DNA from: UBA668 sp043721915
GTDB taxonomy: Bacteria > Actinomycetota > Acidimicrobiia > Acidimicrobiales > Ilumatobacteraceae
Direction of reading: 5' to 3'
DNA: 30,268 nucleotides
NCBI GenBank assembly: GCA_043721915.1
Contig: JAYSPV010000102.1
Coordinates: 1-30,268, forward strand
In this document: positions 15,940 through 24,392 of the stretch, piece by piece
Position numbering within the stretch: the first letter of the stretch is position 1
Layout of the letters: every line of letters starts with the position of its first letter
Notes under the pieces: generated by a model
What the model was told of the DNA's origin: nothing
What the model saw: the letters and a program-made list of their open reading frames with translations, nothing else
Database searches by the model: none
Position numbers and translations under genes: made by a program

Positions 15940-16973
15940 TGAGTCCTCATCGTCGTATCGAGGGCAGGGTCGAGCCGAGCGGCCTCGGGGGAGACCGCAC
16001 CGTCGACACGCGCAATCTGACCGACAACTCCATTGTGCTGGACAACAGTGTTCGCAAAGGGATCGACCGACCACTCCAGGCAGTACAGCGTGGTGCGGGC
16101 ACCTGCTCGCTCATTGGCGACCGACACGACCAGCAGCCGGTAACCAGCGCCCTCGGGCCGAACGTCGACGAGCACCAGCGACACTCGGTCGAGCCCGTCG
16201 TAACCCGCGAGGTACCGACTGTCCGAGACATCGGCCTTGCCGGGCTCGAGTCGGCGAGCGGTGTTCCAATCGTCATTGGCCAAGGCATCGCCGAGTTGCT
16301 GTGCGATCGCCAGCGACGACGCATACATCGAGAAGGTCGGGCCCGACGCCATGGGCTCGAACAACACCTGCGGGCTGCCCGGCCCGCCCCACGGCGCCGA
16401 TGCAGGCACCTCCCCGATCGCAGTGGGATCGAACACCGTCGTCGGCACAGCGGAGGCGACCGTTGTTGAAAGTTCGGTTGTGACCACGCTCGGCTGTGTG
16501 GTCGGCGACGCCACGGTGACGGTCGGCGTCACAGTGTCTGCGGCGGAGGTGGCGCTGAGGCTGGGCGCGGCCGTTGACGTGCTGCCCTTGTCATCGTTCG
16601 ACCGAGTGACGAGGACGGCACCTACGGCGGCACCTGCGACGGCGATTGCCGACACCACCAGGATCAGTGCAGTCCGCCGGCCCCGAGGAGCCGACGCAGG
16701 GTCGGAACCCACCGCCAACGGGCGGGCAACTGCCGGCGTCACGACCGTCGGCTGCAACGGCAACGGCGGCGGCGGCGGTGAGGCCGAAGGCGGAGGCGGC
16801 GGCGGAGGAGGAGGAGGAGGAGGAGGAGGAGGCGACGCTACGTCCCTGTGTGCGGGCGGAGGAGGCGGACGACGGACGGTTCGATCAACGCCGGATTCAT
16901 CCACCAGACAGCCAAGGCAAGCAGCACCTGGAGCCGAGAGCTCGCGCCCGCATCGTGAACACCACATCGCCAT
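15924..16973 (-). CDS. Zinc-ribbon, poly-proline, single-pass membrane protein
   Basis: With the ATG at 16973 the product has 349 residues; a GTG at 17006 and an ATG at 16967 are also possible. Cys5, Cys8, Cys19 and Cys22 form a short zinc ribbon. TVRRP follows at residues 32-36, then 15 consecutive prolines (48-62) and more Pro-rich sequence. One membrane helix (about 101-123) puts these parts in the cytoplasm. Outside, a Thr/Ser/Val linker leads to a domain of about 170 residues with VLFEPMASGPTFSMYASSLAIAQQ and a late VDPFANTVVQ stretch, in no recognised family. The layout matches the poly-proline protein at 2683-3651, and the TVRRP motif is shared with the kinase tail. It is probably part of the same signalling island. 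Confidence 0.78.
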   Translation of the reverse strand: MAMWCSRCGRELSAPGAACLGCLVDESGVDRTVRRPPPPPAHRDVASPPPPPPPPPPPPPPPSASPPPPPLPLQPTVVTPAVARPLAVGSDPASAPRGRRTALILVVSAIAVAGAAVGAVLVTRSNDDKGSTSTAAPSLSATSAADTVTPTVTVASPTTQPSVVTTELSTTVASAVPTTVFDPTAIGEVPASAPWGGPGSPQVLFEPMASGPTFSMYASSLAIAQQLGDALANDDWNTARRLEPGKADVSDSRYLAGYDGLDRVSLVLVDVRPEGAGYRLLVVSVANERAGARTTLYCLEWSVDPFANTVVQHNGVVGQIARVDGAVSPEAARLDPALDTTMRTQCVWS

Positions 16974-17034
16974 GCCCCCACTCGATACATCCCTGTCGGC
17001 ATCCACACACTACGCAACCTGAGCTACGGGCCGA

Positions 17035-17050
17035 ATGTCGATACTGACAT
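17035..17050. promoter_or_regulatory. Inverted repeat in a divergent promoter region
   Basis: ATGTC-GATACT-GACAT lies between the divergent starts at 16973 and 17144, the place expected for promoters and operators of both genes. Five-base arms are short, so chance occurrence is possible. Confidence 0.25.
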
Positions 17051-17143
17051 GTCCACGAGTACATCACGCTCCGTAGTCCGCCACGGCGTGCTCGACGGGT
17101 GCTTCACTGGTCGCGTGCAGCCCTGTAGCGAGACCACGTCGCG

Positions 17144-17980
17144 ATGAGCGGCCTCGGGGCACGGCTCGCGCTCGTCGTCGGCTCGCTCGCCGCCGGCGGA
17201 GCCGGGTGGGTGGGCGCTCGCCAACTCGCCGGTGATCCGCCATCGGGCACGGCGCTCGTCGCGGTCGACCTGTTCGACTGTCCAGGCAGCAGCGACCAAC
17301 AGGTATCGATCGGGCAGGTGCGCGCCGGCGAACGGGTGTGGTTGATCGGGGTCACCGACGATCGATGGGCGGTGATCCGCCACCCCGACGAACCCGATCG
17401 GCCGGCCTGGCTGCCACTCGTGGCCGTCGACACCAACGCGACGAAGGCACAGCTCGCAGAGATCAGCTGCGACACAGCGGAGGGCTCCGACACCACCTCA
17501 CCGAGCGACACGTCACCGCCATCGACAGCGGCCGGCGCCACCACCATCGCGCCGGCCAGCAGCACCATCGGCGGCGAGACCAGCACGACCTCCTCCACGA
17601 CCACCACGATCGCGGGCGACACCACCCCGCCAACCGTGGCGGTCTCCAGCGACCGCCCGTATCTGTACGTGCAGACCGCGGTCGCACCCTGCAGTGCCGA
17701 GAGCATCCTGGTCGTCACCATTGTCGTGGCCGACCCGACCGTGCCGTTGTCGATCCGTTCGATCGTCGCGACCTGGAGCGCGCCGGGCGGCCCGCAGACA
17801 GCCGGCCTCGCTCCGATCGGGGGCAACAGGTTCCAACTGGTGATCCCCGCCAATGGCCCGGCCAGTGGCGAGACACCGTTGACGCTCATCGCCAAGGGCG
17901 CTGATGGCGCGGGCAACGTCGGGGTCGGCCAGCTCGTCGTCTCGCTGCGCAACCCTGCCAGCTTCGGGTGCGCCGGATGA
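17144..17980 (+). CDS. Membrane-anchored SH3-like / Ig-like protein, copy 1
   Basis: The 278-residue protein begins with a membrane anchor (about 5-25) and almost no cytoplasmic part. Residues 38-110 form an SH3-like domain whose pattern DCPG...G..RV...G....W..(I/L)R.P.......W.P..AVD......SC recurs in the protein at 25807. A Ser/Thr-rich linker with repeated TTST follows. The last 115 residues look like an Ig-like domain with a Cys pair (VAPCSAES ... SFGCAG), also shared with the second copy. No good ribosome site is visible before the ATG. Its stop overlaps the next start (ATGA), so it is co-translated with the larger secreted partner. The function is unknown; a wall-binding or sensing role is plausible from the SH3-like fold. 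Confidence 0.8.
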   Translation: MSGLGARLALVVGSLAAGGAGWVGARQLAGDPPSGTALVAVDLFDCPGSSDQQVSIGQVRAGERVWLIGVTDDRWAVIRHPDEPDRPAWLPLVAVDTNATKAQLAEISCDTAEGSDTTSPSDTSPPSTAAGATTIAPASSTIGGETSTTSSTTTTIAGDTTPPTVAVSSDRPYLYVQTAVAPCSAESILVVTIVVADPTVPLSIRSIVATWSAPGGPQTAGLAPIGGNRFQLVIPANGPASGETPLTLIAKGADGAGNVGVGQLVVSLRNPASFGCAG

Positions 17981-19866
17981 GCAGCGCCGACCGCCGCCGA
18001 CCCATGCCCCGATCGGTCGTGATCGGCCTGCCAGTGCTGATGCTCGTGGCCGGTAGCGCCGGCGGCTGGTTCACCCGCGACACCGGCGGCGCCGGTGCGG
18101 GCGGCGTGCCGGCAACGATCGTCGGTCAGCCGTTGCCCACGACGATCGACGCAGTGGCGCCGGTCGCACCGCTGCCCGGCGCAGCCAACCCGTCCGTCAT
18201 CGACCCAACCGAGGTGATCGGGCTGGAGGACGACGACCCGGTGGTGGTCCCTGCCGGCGGCGCCCTTGCGCTGCCACTCGGCTCGGCCGACAGCGCCGTG
18301 GCGGTCGACGCCCGCACCTTTGCACCGGTCACCGGCGAGCAGCCACAACCACCCGCCGCGGTGGATGCCCAGCCGTCCGACGCTGTGCCGGCTCTCGCGT
18401 CGCCGCCGAGCACGTTGCCGCCGCCGGACGACACGCAGCCGCCGGTCACGCCAGCACCGGGCCAACAGTCATCGTTCGTCGACCCTTGCTACGGCGGCGA
18501 CGAACCGTGCGCCGGCCAGCCGGGCGTGGTGCGCTCGGCAGCTGGCGGCGACCCGGCGGCGACCCTCGATCCGTTGCAGATCTCACTTCCCCTCGCCGCG
18601 GCGAACGGCTACGCGGCACTGTGCGAAGGCGTGGAGGCGGATCGCGTCCCGGACCCGTTTCTCACGCCCACGGCACGCCCGACCGTCGCGGTGATCGTCA
18701 ACCAGCCCTCGACGCTGGCACTCACCGGCAGTTGGGGCGACGGGGCCGAACTGGTGAAGGCCACGATGATCACCTCACCGGCACACGATGCCGAGTGGCA
18801 GCAGGCATGGGACGACGGGCACCAGCGACGGATCATCGCCTGCATCACCCTGCCGCTAGACGAGGTGCGGGCACATGCCACCGGCGGCGTCGCACTGTTG
18901 CAGGCCGAGGTCTTGGCGATCAGCGCGACCGGTCGGGCGCAGACCGCCGGCCAGGTGACACTGCACATCCCCATCGATGGGGAGGACGCCTTGTACGCCG
19001 ATCGCGTCACCGTCGCCGATCGCGGCGAGCAGCGGCATCCCGATGGCGTGCTCTACCCGACGGTGCACGTGCATTACGCGGTGCTCGCGGACGCAGTCGT
19101 CCCGGCCGGGTCGGGCGTCGAGGCGTACGCACAGCACGCGCTGGTGGAGGGCGCCGACTGCACCGGTTGGGCCGTCAACCAGCAGGGTCGCGACCGGACC
19201 GCGGGTGGCAGCTACCGGGTGACGGTCGAGCAGCGCACCATCGCCGGCCGCGAACGCGCCGCGATCGTCGTCGACGGCGACGTCGCCCTCGATCCCACGC
19301 TACCCGGCGGCTGGGAAGGGCAGCTCTGCGTGCGCCTACTGACAGCGGATGCCGGATCGACCAGCGTCACGACGCTCTCGTTGAGGGGCGCCATCGTGCG
19401 CAGCCCACGAACAGCGGAATACGCGGTCGGCGTGCACGTCGACGACGTCACGTCTGAGAATGCCACGGTGGTGACCGCCACCTGGAGCAGCGACTCGGCA
19501 TTGCTCTGCAACGAGGCGACGCTCGACAACGGCGCCATCTGCACCACCTATGCGCGGCTCGCCCCCGACGGCATCGTGGTCGCGCTCGCCATGCTCGACG
19601 GCCGCGGCGCGCTACGGCCACTGGTGCAGGTGCGTGTGCCAGTGATCACCGCCTACTGCAATCCGACCGATCCGTTCGGGGCCGTCGGCGACGGGTGCAA
19701 CACCGGTTTCACCCAGGCGCTGCAGCTGCCGATCGTTGCCGGCGACGCGGGGGCGGGCAGCGTGCGCGTGGTGATCAGCGTCGCACGCGCAGCCGCGTTC
19801 GGGGCAGGGCTGCAGGACCCGTCGAGTGCCTGGCGCATCGACGACGTCACCACCTTCACCGCCTGA
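17977..19866 (+). CDS. Large secreted multidomain protein, partner of copy 1
   Basis: The 629-residue protein starts at the ATG overlapping the previous stop; a GTG three codons earlier is less likely. After a basic start comes a membrane anchor or uncleaved signal (about 13-32), then a low-complexity Ala/Pro/Val linker (to about residue 165). A Cys-rich segment follows (FVDPCYGGDEPCAGQPG), then three or four beta-rich domains, each with a lone cysteine pair (for example ALCEG ... ITLP and YCNPTDP ... GDGCN). No catalytic motif was recognised. The protein at 26721-29357 has the same plan and the same partner gene upstream, so the pair is a duplicated unit. It may be a surface or matrix protein; this is inferred only from export and repeat-like structure. 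Confidence 0.78.
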   Translation: MSSADRRRPMPRSVVIGLPVLMLVAGSAGGWFTRDTGGAGAGGVPATIVGQPLPTTIDAVAPVAPLPGAANPSVIDPTEVIGLEDDDPVVVPAGGALALPLGSADSAVAVDARTFAPVTGEQPQPPAAVDAQPSDAVPALASPPSTLPPPDDTQPPVTPAPGQQSSFVDPCYGGDEPCAGQPGVVRSAAGGDPAATLDPLQISLPLAAANGYAALCEGVEADRVPDPFLTPTARPTVAVIVNQPSTLALTGSWGDGAELVKATMITSPAHDAEWQQAWDDGHQRRIIACITLPLDEVRAHATGGVALLQAEVLAISATGRAQTAGQVTLHIPIDGEDALYADRVTVADRGEQRHPDGVLYPTVHVHYAVLADAVVPAGSGVEAYAQHALVEGADCTGWAVNQQGRDRTAGGSYRVTVEQRTIAGRERAAIVVDGDVALDPTLPGGWEGQLCVRLLTADAGSTSVTTLSLRGAIVRSPRTAEYAVGVHVDDVTSENATVVTATWSSDSALLCNEATLDNGAICTTYARLAPDGIVVALAMLDGRGALRPLVQVRVPVITAYCNPTDPFGAVGDGCNTGFTQALQLPIVAGDAGAGSVRVVISVARAAAFGAGLQDPSSAWRIDDVTTFTA

Positions 19867-19912
19867 CCCGCTCGACTTACCCGACCCGCTCGACCTACCC
19901 GACCCTCGACCT
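19865..19912 (+). repeat. Short tandem repeat of an 18-base unit
   Basis: Two units, 19865-19882 and 19883-19900 (GACCCGCTCGAC(T/C)TACCC), differ at one position. A shortened third unit follows from 19901. The array begins inside the stop codon of the preceding gene. No function is evident. Confidence 0.7.
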
Positions 19913-19995
19913 TGCGTTTGTGTCATCGCCCGACGTCGTGAAACGACAGATTTCGATGACGCAGGGAGCGAAACGGGCGGGCAGACTGGGCGACC

Positions 19996-20805
19996 ATGCT
20001 GCCGCGCCTGATCGCTCTCGACCTCGACGGCACACTGCTCGACCCAACCGGTGTGCTGCGCCCGCGATCCGCCGCCGCGCTCCAGGCGGCGGCCGATGCG
20101 GGGATCGTCATCGTGTTCGCCACCGGGCGACCGCCGATCGTCGCTGGGCACGAGGTTGCTGCCGCCGGCCGCGGGGTGCACTACGGCGTGATGGCGAATG
20201 GCACCATCATCTGCACCCTTCCCGAGGCGCAGGTCCTGCACTCGATCACCTTCGCGACGGCCATGGCCCGCGAGGCAGTGATCGCGCTGCGAGCCGCCGA
20301 CTCGCAGTACGGCTTCGCGCTCGCCACCGACAGCAACTTCACCGCCGAAGCCGGCTTCCACGAGCGGATGCCGGTGCAGCACGGCTCAACCGCCACGGTG
20401 CCCGATGCCCTCGCCGGTCATGAGGCGAGTGAGCACACGATCAAGCTCCTTGCGTTCCACCATCGCCACAGCGCGCAGGATCTGCTGAAGGTGATCCCGC
20501 AGGTCATCGCCCCCGATCTGGTCGTGACGCACATGGGCGCAGAGGCGGTCGAGATCGCACCTGCCGGAGCGGACAAGGGCATCGGTCTGCGGTGGCTGTG
20601 CGACCACCTCGGCATCAGCGGGAGCGACGTGATGGCATTCGGCGACGAGATCAACGATCTGCCGATGTTCGGGTTCGCGGGCCATCGCGTGGCCGTCGAG
20701 AACGCCAACCAGTCTGTGCGCGACGCTGCCGACGAGGTGACCGCGAGCAACGCCGAGGACGGCGTGGCACAGGTCATCGAACGGCTGCTCGCACGCCCCA
20801 GGTGA
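19996..20805 (+). CDS. HAD-superfamily phosphatase, Cof-type
   Basis: The 269-residue protein shows all HAD motifs: catalytic Asp9 and Asp11 in ALDLDGTLLD, motif II in VFATGRP, a Lys in the GADKGIGLRWL segment, and GDEINDLPMF (Asp217 region) as motif IV. The long insert between motifs II and III is the cap of the Cof/IIB subfamily, whose members remove phosphate from sugar phosphates, flavin precursors or other small metabolites. Length is normal for the family. The 129-base gap upstream contains an 18-base tandem repeat and a small hairpin (GTCGT-GAA-ACGAC). The gene looks like an ordinary housekeeping enzyme unrelated to the surface proteins around it. The specific substrate cannot be assigned. 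Confidence 0.93.
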   Translation: MLPRLIALDLDGTLLDPTGVLRPRSAAALQAAADAGIVIVFATGRPPIVAGHEVAAAGRGVHYGVMANGTIICTLPEAQVLHSITFATAMAREAVIALRAADSQYGFALATDSNFTAEAGFHERMPVQHGSTATVPDALAGHEASEHTIKLLAFHHRHSAQDLLKVIPQVIAPDLVVTHMGAEAVEIAPAGADKGIGLRWLCDHLGISGSDVMAFGDEINDLPMFGFAGHRVAVENANQSVRDAADEVTASNAEDGVAQVIERLLARPR

Positions 20806-20858
20806 GCCTCGGCTCGGGTCCGGGGAGCCGTGCGTCCGGCCACAGCTAGCCTGCGACC

Positions 20859-21308
20859 ATGAGCCCGCGCCCAGCCACCGCCCGGCTCACCCACGTCGCC
20901 TTGCCGTGCTGCGACCTCGATGCCACCATCGCGTGGTACGAGCGGTTCACCCCGCTGCGTCTCGTGCAACGGCGTGAGGATTCCGAAGGCGCCAGCGCCT
21001 GGATCGGCCAACCGGACATGATCGACAAGCCGTTCGTCCTCGTCCTGGTCAGCTTCCTTCGCGACCAGGCGAAGGGCCCGCAACCGCTGCTCACGCCGTT
21101 CGCGCACCTCGGCATCGAGCTGCCGACCCGCGACGAGGTGGACGACGTGGCCGCCCGCGGTCGGGCCGAGGGCTGCCTGGCGTGGGAGCCCCAGCTGCTG
21201 CCGCAACCGATCGGCTACGTCTGCGCGCTCACCGACCCCGATGGCAACCTGGTGGAGTTCAGCCACGACCAGGGTGTGTTCGCCGCCGTGCAAGAGCTCT
21301 GGGGCTGA
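20859..21308 (+). CDS. VOC-family (glyoxalase/bleomycin-resistance fold) protein
   Basis: The 149-residue protein has the two beta-alpha-beta-beta-beta halves of the vicinal oxygen chelate fold. The first half opens RLTHVALPCCDLDATIAWYE, where His is a usual metal ligand. The second opens FAHLGIELPTRDEVDDV and ends TDPDGNLVEFSHD, where Glu is the usual second-half ligand. Size is typical of single-domain members. Reactions in this family vary widely (isomerases, dioxygenases, antibiotic sequestration), so no substrate is given. It is separated by 53 bases from the HAD gene and 84 from the helicase gene, all on the same strand. Confidence 0.88.
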   Translation: MSPRPATARLTHVALPCCDLDATIAWYERFTPLRLVQRREDSEGASAWIGQPDMIDKPFVLVLVSFLRDQAKGPQPLLTPFAHLGIELPTRDEVDDVAARGRAEGCLAWEPQLLPQPIGYVCALTDPDGNLVEFSHDQGVFAAVQELWG

Positions 21309-21392
21309 GCACGGCGGCTTCGCCCCCAGCCGTGTGACAAGTCTCCGAACTGCCCGGCCACTCTCGCGCATGCTCTTCGTACAATCGATGGG

Positions 21393-24365
21393 ATGGCTGC
21401 ACGCACCGCTCCTCCAGGGTTGCAGCTGAGCTGGCTCGACGGCGAGGCGGTTGCCTGGCAGCCGGGCCGCGGCGTGTACGGCGGCAACCTTCACCAGGAG
21501 GTCGCCCGTGTCGCTCGCCGCCCGAGCATGGCCTACAACGGTTCCACCCGGGTGATGCCGCTGCAGCTGCCCGACGGCCGGGCCAGCGTGATGGTGCAGC
21601 GCCTGGATCCGGCGACGCTCGCGTCGCTCGGCCAACTCAACGCCCTCACACAGGAAACCAGCGCGTCGGTGGCGTGGTTCGGCGCAGTGCACCGCTACGC
21701 GGAGCAGCTCGTCGTTCGCGGCCGCGTGCTGCCGGTCGTCACGCACATCGCCGAGTCCTGGTGGCTGGCGCAATGGCGGCCGGTCGCAGCAGATGTCCGC
21801 GCCGCCGCCGAACTGTTGGCGGCAATGCCCCCCGTCGTGGCCGCAGGTGGCCCCGTGGACCCGGTCGAGCTGCTGCATTCGATGGTGGATCGTTTGTGCC
21901 GGCTCACCCTCGCGGCGCGTGGGTGGAGGGCGGTGCTCACCGACACGCGGGCGGTCAACGCCCGCGCCGTTCGCATGGTCAGCAGGGCCCTCATCGCCGA
22001 GACACCCCAGTTCGCGGTCGCCCCCGAGCTGGTGGAGGCCGTTGCGCACATCGCCACCGAGTGCTCACTGATCACTCAGCGTGCCGAAGGCCAGCCGATC
22101 GTGCGCGTGCGCCTGCGGCTGGGCATGCCCGCCGAGCCGTCGCTCGATGATCTGTTCGCCGCCGGCGCCGACGCGGACCCGGCCGACATGCCAGATGCCA
22201 GCGGCTGGCCGCTCACGCTCGAGCTGGTCGACGGCGACGACCGTGGCCGTTTCTGCACCGCCGCGCAGCTCGCTCGGGGCGGGCAGGCCGCGCTGGCGAT
22301 CGCCAACGAAACCCGCTTCCTGCCACTGCTGCAACAGCGGATGAGCGACGCCGTCACCTCGATCGCAGCAGCGGTTCCCGAGCTCGGCGAGTGGTTGGCC
22401 GATCAAGCCGCAACGGTCGACGTCGAAGCCGCAGCTGCAGCGCTGGAAGGCATCGACCAGCTGGCGGCGGCCGGCATCGAGCTGTTGGCTCCCGAGAAGC
22501 TCACTCGCCGGCGTGCGTCCACCCGTGCCACCGCCTCACCCAAGGACGGCGCGGGCAGCGGCCGCTTCGCAGCAACAGCGCTGGTCGATTGGCAGGTCGT
22601 CGTCGACAACACGCCCGTGCCCGAGGACGTGCTGCGGCGTGCGGCCGAGGACGGCGCCAACCTCATCCAGGTGGGCGGCCGATGGGTGCAGCTCGATCGC
22701 GCCGAGGCCCGGCGCGCACTGGCCAACCTGCAAGAGCACCGCAGCGAGCACGGCGAGATGAGCGCGCTGCAGTTACTCACCCTCGCGGCCGAACTGCAGC
22801 GTGAGCTGGAGGCTGCCGGCATCGCAGCCGATCAGGGTGCCACCGATCTGGTGCAGGCAACCGGCTGGGCCGGCGAACTGCTCGATGGGCTCCCCGATGA
22901 GGCGTTGGCCGACGGCGACGTGCCCGACACCTTCACCGCCACGCTGCGGCCCTACCAGCGCCGCGGCCTGGGGTGGCTGCAGTTCCTCCACCGCCTCGGG
23001 CTTGGCGGCTGCCTGGCCGACGACATGGGCCTGGGCAAGACACCCACCACGCTCGCCCATCTCGCCGGCCTGCCCGGCCCGCACCTGGTGATCTGTCCGC
23101 TGTCGGTGGTGCGCAACTGGGAGGCCGAAACTGCCAGGTTCGCCCCGTTCATGCGCGTGATGGTGCACCACGGCACCGGGCGCCTTACCGAGCAGGCGTT
23201 CGTCAATGCGGTCGCCCAACACGATCTCGTCGTCACCACGTACCAGGTTGCTGCCCGCGACCTGGAGACGTTCCAGAAGGTGGCCTGGTCGACCGCAGTC
23301 CTCGACGAAGCACAGGCCGTGAAAAACCCCGATACGCGCACGGCCCGTGCCATGCGGGCGCTGCCGGCAGGCCAGCGCATTGCGCTCACGGGCACACCGG
23401 TGGAGAACCGGCTGGCCGAGCTGTGGTCCATCTTCCAGATCGTCGCACCGGGGCTGCTGGGCAACGCCACCCAGTTCCGCCAGCACTTCGCCAACCCGAT
23501 CGAGAAGGAGCACGACCCGGTCGCCACCGCCGAGCTGCGCCGCCTCACCGGGCCATTCCTGCTACGCCGCACCAAGGCCGACAAGTCGCTGGTGCCCGAC
23601 CTGCCCGACAAGGTGGAGCAGGTCGCGTGGGCACCGCTCACGCGTGAGCAGGCGCAGATGTATCAGGCCGTCGTCGATCAATTGCTCGCCGACGCGCAGG
23701 AGGCCACCGGCATGCGCCGTCGCGGCCTGGTGCTGGCCGCGCTCACTCGCCTGAAGCAAATCTGCAACCACCCGGCGCACGCGCTGGGCGACGGCTCCAA
23801 GCTGGCCGGCCGCTCCGGCAAGCTCACCCGCTTCGACGAGCTGGTCACCGACCTGCTCGATGCGGGCGAGCAGGCGCTCGTGTTCACCCAGTTCCGCGAG
23901 ATGGGCCTGTTGTTGCAAACGCACCTTCACGAACGCTTCCACCAGCAGGTGCCGTTCCTGCACGGCGGCGTCACCAAGAACGGCCGCGATCGGATGGTGC
24001 AGCAGTTCCAGGCGGGCACGGCCACGTCGCCGCTGCTACTGGTCTCGCTGAAGGCCGGCGGCACCGGATTGAACCTCACCGCAGCCAGCCAGGTGGTGCA
24101 CTACGACCGCTGGTGGAACCCCGCCGTGGAAGATCAGGCCACTGACCGCGCCTGGCGCATCGGCCAATCGCGCACGGTCTTCGTGCACAAGCTGGTGTGC
24201 GAAGGCACGGTGGAAGAGAAGATCGACGCGCTGATCAACGACAAGCGCGCGCTGGCCAACGCGGTCGTCGGCACCACCGGCGAGGCGTGGCTCAGCGAGC
24301 TGAGCACCGACGCGTTGCGCGACCTGGTCGTGCTCGACCACTCCAAGATCCGCGGTGCGTCATGA
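21393..24365 (+). CDS. SNF2-family DNA helicase/translocase
   Basis: The 990-residue protein has a long N-terminal region (1-500) with an SNF2-associated segment (about 405-455, DVLRRAAEDGANLIQVGGRW), then the ATPase core. Motif I is DDMGLGKTPTT with Lys549, motif II is DEAQ (638-641), and motif III is ALTGTPVENRL. The helicase C half shows FTQFREMG, LVSLKAGGTGLNLT and DQATDRAWRIGQ, the canonical SNF2 motifs V and VI. This matches the large bacterial SNF2 proteins (HepA/RapA-like branch) that move along duplex DNA or remodel complexes. It is followed directly by a SWIM zinc-finger gene, the standard bacterial pairing. Codon use and length look normal. Confidence 0.95.
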   Translation: MAARTAPPGLQLSWLDGEAVAWQPGRGVYGGNLHQEVARVARRPSMAYNGSTRVMPLQLPDGRASVMVQRLDPATLASLGQLNALTQETSASVAWFGAVHRYAEQLVVRGRVLPVVTHIAESWWLAQWRPVAADVRAAAELLAAMPPVVAAGGPVDPVELLHSMVDRLCRLTLAARGWRAVLTDTRAVNARAVRMVSRALIAETPQFAVAPELVEAVAHIATECSLITQRAEGQPIVRVRLRLGMPAEPSLDDLFAAGADADPADMPDASGWPLTLELVDGDDRGRFCTAAQLARGGQAALAIANETRFLPLLQQRMSDAVTSIAAAVPELGEWLADQAATVDVEAAAAALEGIDQLAAAGIELLAPEKLTRRRASTRATASPKDGAGSGRFAATALVDWQVVVDNTPVPEDVLRRAAEDGANLIQVGGRWVQLDRAEARRALANLQEHRSEHGEMSALQLLTLAAELQRELEAAGIAADQGATDLVQATGWAGELLDGLPDEALADGDVPDTFTATLRPYQRRGLGWLQFLHRLGLGGCLADDMGLGKTPTTLAHLAGLPGPHLVICPLSVVRNWEAETARFAPFMRVMVHHGTGRLTEQAFVNAVAQHDLVVTTYQVAARDLETFQKVAWSTAVLDEAQAVKNPDTRTARAMRALPAGQRIALTGTPVENRLAELWSIFQIVAPGLLGNATQFRQHFANPIEKEHDPVATAELRRLTGPFLLRRTKADKSLVPDLPDKVEQVAWAPLTREQAQMYQAVVDQLLADAQEATGMRRRGLVLAALTRLKQICNHPAHALGDGSKLAGRSGKLTRFDELVTDLLDAGEQALVFTQFREMGLLLQTHLHERFHQQVPFLHGGVTKNGRDRMVQQFQAGTATSPLLLVSLKAGGTGLNLTAASQVVHYDRWWNPAVEDQATDRAWRIGQSRTVFVHKLVCEGTVEEKIDALINDKRALANAVVGTTGEAWLSELSTDALRDLVVLDHSKIRGAS

Positions 24366-24392
24366 GGCGTGCCTTGCGAGGTGCGTCATGAG
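24354..24392 (+). repeat. Duplicated gene junction with a nine-codon reading frame
   Basis: GGTGCGTCATGAG occurs at 24354-24366 and 24380-24392, exactly 26 bases apart. The first copy holds the helicase stop and an overlapping ATG (24362) that opens a nine-codon frame ending at 24391. Its stop overlaps the SWIM gene ATG at 24388. The result is a chain of two ATGA overlaps. The helicase and the small frame both end in RGAS. Confidence 0.8.

Noticed and set aside
15940..16074. N-terminal extension of the esterase
   Set aside because: It overlaps the zinc-ribbon gene and lacks a signal-like start; the GTG at 15939 gives a proper lipoprotein signal.
20418..22049. Open frame of 543 codons on the minus strand
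   Set aside because: It spans parts of the HAD, VOC and helicase genes on the other strand, all with clear motifs. The product is Arg/His-rich without family features.
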